A DNA stretch of 11,407 nt from Cohaesibacteraceae bacterium (lineage in GTDB: Bacteria; Pseudomonadota; Alphaproteobacteria; Rhizobiales; Cohaesibacteraceae). The stretch lies in the NCBI GenBank assembly GCA_016764535.1, contig JAESRR010000015.1, positions 12,204 to 23,610 on the forward strand, written 5' to 3'. The position numbers and the translations under genes are program-made. How positions within the stretch are numbered: the stretch's first letter is position 1; the number at the start of each line of letters is the position of its first letter. Below, one piece after another: positions 7,591-11,407 of the stretch. Under the pieces are notes generated by a model. It was not told the origin of the DNA. It worked only from the letters and a program-made list of their open reading frames with translations, and made no database searches.

Positions 7591-7596
7591 ATTATA
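7591..7596 (-). promoter_or_regulatory. Possible -10 element of the dehalogenase gene
   Basis: A perfect TATAAT on the minus strand lies 22 bases before the GTG start, leaving a leader of about 15 bases. At the right distance upstream there is only a poor -35 (GTTAGG at 7619-7614), so this is tentative. Confidence 0.25.
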
Positions 7597-7882
7597 TCCA
7601 TCTGGATCAAAAACCTAACAGAGCCAATTGTTTGCATCAATATATTGCCAGCCGAATGATCTGACTTTTTTGTGTTATCGCGGTCAAAATAACTTTATCG
7701 GAACAAGACCTACAATTAACCTTTGGTCGTATCCACATCCTGCATCAAAGAGCTTGCAAGATTAATTTCTCTCCTGTTGAATGATGACGTGATCTTCCCC
7801 TGCCGGGCGCATGCAATATCATTCCGCATAACGTCCAATCAGTGCACAATTCGTTCGTTAATTCGCAGGTTACAACCGTAAT

Positions 7883-7909
7883 CTTGTTTTCCCAATCATC
7901 GGGTATAAT
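7883..7909 (+). promoter_or_regulatory. Candidate promoter of the branched-chain aminotransferase gene
   Basis: A perfect TATAAT at 7904-7909 has CTTGTT 15 bases upstream (7883-7888), resembling the CTTGAC -35 common in alphaproteobacteria. The presumed transcript starts near 7916, about 69 bases before the ATG. The spacing is short, so the -35 assignment is the weak part. Confidence 0.4.
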
Positions 7910-7984
7910 GGCAGTTGACGTATGTCTTGAAAATGAGTTCGATCACCTGGAAAAATGTTAAATAATTGAATGGCGGAGGCGACA

Positions 7985-8845
7985 ATGGCTGAATGGTCGA
8001 ACACCTGGACCTGGATTGATGGCGAATGGATCGAGGGGAATCCTCCGGTTATTGGCCCAAGAAGTCACGCTTTCTGGCTTGGCACGAGTGTTTTTGATGG
8101 CGCCCGCGCTTTTGAAGACGTGACACCGGATCTGGATATGCATTGCGCCCGTGTTAATGATTCCGCAAGGGCACTGGGCATGAAGCCAACCATGGACAGT
8201 GCGCGCATTCTTGAGCTTGCCCTGGAAGGCGTGTCCAAATTCCCAAAAGGTGCGGAACTTTATATTCGCCCAATGTACTGGGCCGAGGGAGAAGGTCTTT
8301 CAACAGTTGCTGCTGATCCCGAATCAACCCGTTTTCTGATCACAATTTACGAAACACCCATGCCAGCCAAAGACGCGTCGCTTACGTTGACACTCGCATC
8401 CTATCGCCGTCCGACTATGGAATGTATGCCTGTAAATGCAAAAGCAGGTTGTTTGTATCCGAACAATGCCCGGGCTTTGAAGGAAGCTGCGGACAAGGGC
8501 TTTATGAATGCTCTTGTACGTGATGCTCTTGGCAACATTGCCGAACTTGCGACAGCCAATGTATTCCTTGTTAAAAATGGTGTTGTAAAAACTCCTGCAA
8601 ATAACGGGACCTTTTTGAATGGCATAACGAGAAGACGGTTTATCCAGTTGCTGGAAAATGATGGCTTCACAGTTGAAGAAACTACTTTGAATTATGACGA
8701 TTTTTTCGATGCAGACGAGATTTTTGCGACAGGCAACTATTCCAAAATAATGCCGGTTTCAAAACTGGATGAGCGGGATTTACAGCCTGGTCCGGTTTCT
8801 GCCCGTGCACGCGAATTGTACTGGAACTATGCCCACGGCCGCTAA
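7985..8845 (+). CDS. ilvE: Branched-chain amino acid aminotransferase (class IV, IlvE-like)
   Basis: This PLP-dependent cytoplasmic enzyme transfers the amino group between glutamate and the 2-oxo acids of leucine, isoleucine and valine (EC 2.6.1.42). It is 286 aa, fold-type IV. DGAR (38-41) is near the substrate site. K153 in NAKAGCLYPNNARAL is the Schiff-base lysine. E187 in IAELATANVF binds the pyridine nitrogen, and LNGITR (211-216) binds the phosphate. An upstream in-frame ATG at 7970 exists, but GGAGG lies exactly five bases before the ATG at 7985, so that is the start. It stands alone, with its own promoter candidate and a strong terminator. D-amino-acid or aminodeoxychorismate lyase members share the fold, so the exact substrate range is inferred from the alphaproteobacterial MAEW...TWTW subgroup. 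Confidence 0.92.
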   Translation: MAEWSNTWTWIDGEWIEGNPPVIGPRSHAFWLGTSVFDGARAFEDVTPDLDMHCARVNDSARALGMKPTMDSARILELALEGVSKFPKGAELYIRPMYWAEGEGLSTVAADPESTRFLITIYETPMPAKDASLTLTLASYRRPTMECMPVNAKAGCLYPNNARALKEAADKGFMNALVRDALGNIAELATANVFLVKNGVVKTPANNGTFLNGITRRRFIQLLENDGFTVEETTLNYDDFFDADEIFATGNYSKIMPVSKLDERDLQPGPVSARARELYWNYAHGR

Positions 8846-8883
8846 CTATCGCTGTCGGTAAGGCATCCTTGTTGAAATTATAG

Positions 8884-8913
8884 AAGGCAGGATCAGTCAG
8901 AACCTGCCTTTTT
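8884..8913 (+). terminator. Intrinsic terminator after the aminotransferase gene
   Basis: A perfect 8-bp stem, AAGGCAGG and CCTGCCTT, with an 11-base loop ends in a T-run (8909-8913). It begins 38 bases after the aminotransferase stop. It also lies 18 bases past the stop of the convergent response-regulator gene and may help end that transcript, though the T-run on that strand is poor. Confidence 0.85.
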
Positions 8914-8930
8914 CGGTAAATCAGCAGGTT

Positions 8931-9542
8931 TTACGAAAGATTACGTGAAAAAGTGATGTCATGATCTTCGAGATCAAATATATCAGGTTCATGTGACAAC
9001 TGACTATCCATACCGAATGATGGCGTACCAACATCGATGCATGTGTCCAGTTTTCTTCTGCAATCCCCTGCATAACCGCTGCTGATCATCCGTCTTCTAT
9101 CCGGACCAAAATATCCAGATTGTGTGCGGATGTATCTTCTTGGATAGAAAAGCACCGAATCGAGCCTCTGTTGGAGCGCTTTGGGTGCAAAAGGCTTCCC
9201 GATTATTTCGTCTATACCAAAATTTATGGCACGTTTCACGGTGCGTAAATCCGCGTGACCGGTAACCATGATTATTGGCATCATACGATTCACAATATCG
9301 TTTGCATTGCGCACCATTTGTGTGATTTCAAATCCATCCATGTGGGGCATAATTAAATCAATGAACGCAATATCAATCCGTCGCGAGCTAAAGCACTCAA
9401 GTGCATCATAGGGGTTGGTAAATGAAGCGAGGCGATTTGCTCCCAGCTCTTTAAGCACCTGGCGCAGAATTTCAATAACCAGGCGATTGTCATCAAGAAT
9501 GACAATTTCGATTTCCCGATATATACTTTTCTTTTCCAACAC
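8931..9542 (-). CDS. Orphan CheY-like response regulator with C-terminal extension
   Basis: This is a cytoplasmic phosphorelay receiver of 203 aa. The receiver domain (about 12-132) has the acidic pair D17-D18 in VILDDN, the phospho-acceptor D62 in FIDLIMPHMDG, T94 in MVTGHAD and K116 in IGKPFAP, so all switch residues are present. The remaining 70 residues hold YFGPDRRR (144-151), a short basic motif repeated in many alphaproteobacterial receivers. The tail is polar and acidic with no DNA-binding or enzymatic domain that I recognise, so output is probably by protein contact. The start is GTG (9542) with GGAGG nine bases upstream; a TTG follows immediately. No histidine kinase is adjacent, so its partner is encoded elsewhere. 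Confidence 0.9.
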   Translation of the reverse strand: MLEKKSIYREIEIVILDDNRLVIEILRQVLKELGANRLASFTNPYDALECFSSRRIDIAFIDLIMPHMDGFEITQMVRNANDIVNRMMPIIMVTGHADLRTVKRAINFGIDEIIGKPFAPKALQQRLDSVLFYPRRYIRTQSGYFGPDRRRMISSGYAGDCRRKLDTCIDVGTPSFGMDSQLSHEPDIFDLEDHDITFSRNLS

Positions 9543-9673
9543 CGCGACAGCCCTCCGCCTGCCAGTATAAAAGTTAGGGATTTAAGATAATAAAAGATTT
9601 ACGACATTTATTGCCATGGTGAAGCGACTACTAAAATGATTGCCTCTCCGCACTCAAATAGCCAAATAACAAA

Positions 9674-9704
9674 TAAAAATGCCTCCCCGAAACCGGGAAG
9701 GCAT
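9674..9704 (-). terminator. Intrinsic terminator after the superoxide dismutase gene
   Basis: The stem ATGCCT-CCCG pairs with CGGG-AGGCAT: ten base pairs with one internal C/A mismatch and an AAAC loop (9679-9704). Read leftward it is followed by TTTTT. It lies 26 bases after the sodB stop and separates this gene from the response-regulator gene. Confidence 0.87.
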
Positions 9705-9730
9705 GTGACTATATTCCAGTTCCAGAAATA

Positions 9731-10330
9731 TCAGGAAGCTGCTTCAAGCAATTCAGCGACATAATCCCAGTTCACCAGATTATCCACCCAGGCTTCGAGA
9801 TATTTCGGCCGCGCGTTGCGGTAATCTATATAATAGGAATGTTCCCAAACATCACAACCAAGTATAGGTGTAGCTCCAGAAACAAGTGGATTTTCACCAT
9901 TTGCAGTTTTCATGACTTCAAGTTTGCCATTTTTCACTGCAAGCCAGCACCAGCCTGAACCAAACTGTGTCATGCCTGCATTGATGAAATCTGCGCGGAA
10001 TTTTGCAAAACCACCCAAATCCGAGTCAATTCTGGATGCAAGATCACCCGGCAGTTTATCACCACCTCCGTTAGGCTTCATCCAGTTCCAAAAATGCACA
10101 TGGTTGTAATGTTGGCCGGCATTGTTAAACAGGCCCGCATTTTTACCATGGCTTTCACGAACAATATCCTCAAGACTTTTACCTTCGAGACCCGATCCAT
10201 CAAGAAGTTTATTGCCGTTGGTGACGTATGCCTGATGATGTTTGTCATGATGAAACTCAAGAGTTTCTGCAGACATGAATTCGCCAAGCGCATCATAGGC
10301 GTATGGCAGTGCAGGAAGTTCAAAAGCCAT
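9731..10330 (-). CDS. sodB: Superoxide dismutase, iron type (Fe/Mn family)
   Basis: This enzyme converts superoxide to hydrogen peroxide and oxygen in the cytoplasm (EC 1.15.1.1). It is 199 aa. The N-terminus FELPALPYAYDAL is family-typical. The metal ligands are visible: H27 in EFHHDKHH, H77 in NHVHFW, and D160 and H164 in DVWEHSYY. Q73 in NNAGQ is the active-site glutamine position used by iron enzymes, whereas manganese enzymes usually have glycine there, so Fe or cambialistic use is expected. The frame extends upstream, but AAGGAG seven bases before the ATG at 10330 fixes the start. It is monocistronic, with its own terminator and a probable promoter in the 216-base gap upstream. Confidence 0.96.
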   Translation of the reverse strand: MAFELPALPYAYDALGEFMSAETLEFHHDKHHQAYVTNGNKLLDGSGLEGKSLEDIVRESHGKNAGLFNNAGQHYNHVHFWNWMKPNGGGDKLPGDLASRIDSDLGGFAKFRADFINAGMTQFGSGWCWLAVKNGKLEVMKTANGENPLVSGATPILGCDVWEHSYYIDYRNARPKYLEAWVDNLVNWDYVAELLEAAS

Positions 10331-10433
10331 TGCGTTGCTCCTTACAGGATTTAATTTTCCGGTGCATTTTCGAGCCCCGGCATGGATCATTTTCGAGGCG
10401 AATGTATGGTCCCCGATCAACAAACGCAAGGCA

Positions 10434-10462
10434 TCTATAAACTGAAATTGTCTATTTGGAAA
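10434..10462 (-). promoter_or_regulatory. Possible promoter of sodB
   Basis: Reading leftward, TTTCCA (10462-10457, 4/6) and TATAGA (10439-10434, 4/6) are 17 bases apart, giving a leader of about 100 bases. A rival pair, TTGCGT and TACATT with a 17-base spacer, lies closer to the gene (about 10429-10401). I cannot choose firmly between them. Confidence 0.28.
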
Positions 10463-10500
10463 GATAAAACTTTGCTTATTAAATGTGGTAGTTTAAATTT

Positions 10501-10514
10501 GTGCTTTCAAGCAC
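10501..10514 (-). other. Short palindrome downstream of the formyltransferase gene
   Basis: GTGCTTTCAAGCAC has 6-base perfect arms around TC and lies 32 bases after the formyltransferase stop. It could form a small hairpin. The T content after it on the minus strand (AAATTTAAAC) is poor, so it is at most a weak terminator. Confidence 0.3.
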
Positions 10515-10546
10515 CTTTATTCACGGGAAATACAAGCTCAATAACA

Positions 10547-11143
10547 TCAGGGTACCAGAAAACACCGTTCTGCTACAGCGCCGCCGTCCTTTTCATAACG
10601 CAAAGCCAGCTGGCGTTTCGTGGTTTTTTGCCCGGACCATGTTTCCCGACTTTTTGGCAGTTTTCCTTTGCCCAGCATGGCAGACAAATGTTTCAGAGTG
10701 AGTACAACGGCGACTTTGTAGGCTTCGCCTTCGTAGAACTCGATGCTTGCCTCCGCATTTGGTTTAAGAACAAAATGAGAGACATCAATGATCTGTCCTT
10801 CGTCCACTTTTTCATTCATGTGATGTAATGTGGCGCCAAGATTGCGATCTTCATCAAACCACGCAAACTCCATTGGGCGATAACCTGGCCGCGACGGTGG
10901 CCCCGGGTGAACATTAAACGCACCGGCATCTATTTCTTCCAACACCAAAGGCGGTACAATTATCGGGTTGTGGAATGACAAAACCATCAAAGGTTTTTCA
11001 GCACCCAGCGCTGCTGATATCAGATCCTGTTCATTATCAACCAAAATGCACGCGATATCAGGGACCCTTCTTCGCACTTCGTCGCGAAAAAAGGCTCCTT
11101 CAATCTGATGCATTAACAATATTACAGTCGTTGGCCTGGCCAA
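10547..11143 (-). CDS. Small stand-alone formyltransferase-family protein, substrate unknown
   Basis: This protein of 198 aa belongs to the formyltransferase fold that uses 10-formyltetrahydrofolate to formylate an amino group. The catalytic triad is visible: N77 and H79 in FNVHPGPPSRPGYRP (76-90), and D114 in VDEGQII (113-119). It lacks the C-terminal domain of methionyl-tRNA formyltransferase (about 310 aa) and does not read as PurN in its first 60 residues. It may be a sugar-nucleotide or small-amine N-formyltransferase, or a degenerate relative; the ending (TTKRQLALRYEKDGGAV) gives no clear clue. The start is TTG (11143) with AAGGA eight bases upstream. An in-frame TAA ten codons before it limits the alternatives. 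The neighbours, sodB and an SRPBCC gene, do not suggest a pathway. Confidence 0.85.
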   Translation of the reverse strand: MARPTTVILLMHQIEGAFFRDEVRRRVPDIACILVDNEQDLISAALGAEKPLMVLSFHNPIIVPPLVLEEIDAGAFNVHPGPPSRPGYRPMEFAWFDEDRNLGATLHHMNEKVDEGQIIDVSHFVLKPNAEASIEFYEGEAYKVAVVLTLKHLSAMLGKGKLPKSRETWSGQKTTKRQLALRYEKDGGAVAERCFLVP

Positions 11144-11228
11144 AACAAAAGTCCTTGAAACAGCATTGGCCTGAAGTTAGCTGAGTCGGCCCTATATTTT
11201 GTTAACTAATTAAAACTCCCAAACCCAA

Positions 11229-11407
11229 TTACTTCGCAAAATGAGCCGCCAGAGGATCCCAATACATTTTGTGCCAGCCGGGAACAAGATGCTCTTCCAT
11301 ATCGGACGGATATCCTGAATGAACAAGCGAAAGTGTTGTGCTACCATTTTCATCTGACAAGGAAAATGTTACTATCGAATAAGCACCTTCGGGCCACATA
11401 CCGATGC
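11229..11407 (-). CDS. SRPBCC/AHSA1-like domain protein, C-terminal fragment (5' end beyond window)
   Basis: Only the last 59 residues are in the window. They read WPEGAYSIVTFSLSDENGST, then TLSLVHSGYP, and end with LVPGWHKMYWDPLAAHFAK and a TAA stop. The pattern of two beta strands (TFSLSDE, TTLSLVHSG) followed by a C-terminal helix starting GWH..YW.PL is characteristic of the START-like/AHSA1 (activator of Hsp90 ATPase homologue) group. That group has a hydrophobic ligand cavity and mostly unassigned function. Upstream residues that would define the subgroup are missing. It lies 85 bases before the formyltransferase start on the same strand, so co-transcription is possible. Confidence 0.75.
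   Translation of the reverse strand, partial: IGMWPEGAYSIVTFSLSDENGSTTLSLVHSGYPSDMEEHLVPGWHKMYWDPLAAHFAK

Larger units (their letters stand above)
7570..7984. other. 415-base intergenic region between dehalogenase and aminotransferase genes
   Basis: Both strands were read. The region holds one candidate promoter for each flanking gene, described separately. It also has a direct repeat AATTCG (7848-7853 and 7860-7865) and a 10-codon reading frame at 7933-7965 without a convincing ribosome site. No RNA gene, terminator or riboswitch was recognised. Codon content in the longer frames does not suggest a missed gene. Confidence 0.6.

Noticed and set aside
7848..7865. Direct repeat AATTCG with 12-base period upstream of the aminotransferase promoter
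   Set aside because: Only two six-base copies, close to chance in this base composition; no adjacent regulator.
7933..7965. Ten-codon reading frame (MSSITWKNVK) in the leader of the aminotransferase gene, possible attenuator peptide
   Set aside because: It has only one Ile and one Val and no Leu, no clear ribosome site, and no terminator/antiterminator hairpin pair before the gene.
1..11407. CRISPR array, prophage, insertion sequence, toxin-antitoxin pair or defence system
   Set aside because: No repeat array, transposase, integrase, terminal inverted repeats or paired small genes are visible; all genes belong to ordinary metabolic, transport or regulatory families.

Overview
The window looks like ordinary chromosomal DNA of an alphaproteobacterium of moderate GC (mid-40s percent by eye). 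The pointers are a class IV aminotransferase with the MAEW...TWTW N-terminus known from rhizobia and relatives, and a response regulator whose tail carries the YFGPDRRR motif that recurs in alphaproteobacterial receivers. The order cannot be fixed from this sequence. No phage, IS element, CRISPR array, tRNA or rRNA is visible. About eleven protein genes cover nearly all of the window, two of them cut by the edges.

Left part (1-5155). A dipeptide/oligopeptide-type ABC importer operon runs leftward: periplasmic substrate-binding protein, two permeases (DppB-like and DppC-like, overlapping by 14 bases), and a DppD-like ATPase that continues past the left edge. A MarR-family regulator is transcribed divergently from the binding-protein gene. 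The spacer between them holds a 16-bp palindrome placed between a good -35 and -10 for the transport operon, the classic position for a repressor operator. The likely arrangement is that the MarR protein senses the transported compound, or something made from it, and controls the importer. The binding protein carries a perfect EF-hand-type calcium loop, which is unusual for this family.

Middle part (5235-7569). A YpfJ-type membrane-anchored zinc metallopeptidase (leftward) is divergent from a LOG-family phosphoribohydrolase (rightward). The latter converges, with a 5-base gap, on a type II L-2-haloacid dehalogenase (leftward) that has its complete catalytic residue set.

Right part (7570-11407). 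A 415-base gene-free stretch precedes a branched-chain aminotransferase with a strong terminator. It is followed by three leftward genes of unrelated function: an orphan CheY-like response regulator, an iron-type superoxide dismutase with its own terminator, and a small stand-alone formyltransferase of unknown substrate. The tail of an SRPBCC/AHSA1-like protein gene lies at the right edge.

I see no convincing new multi-gene system. The items most worth following up are the operator-in-promoter arrangement, the calcium-loop insertion in the binding protein and the formyltransferase of unknown substrate.
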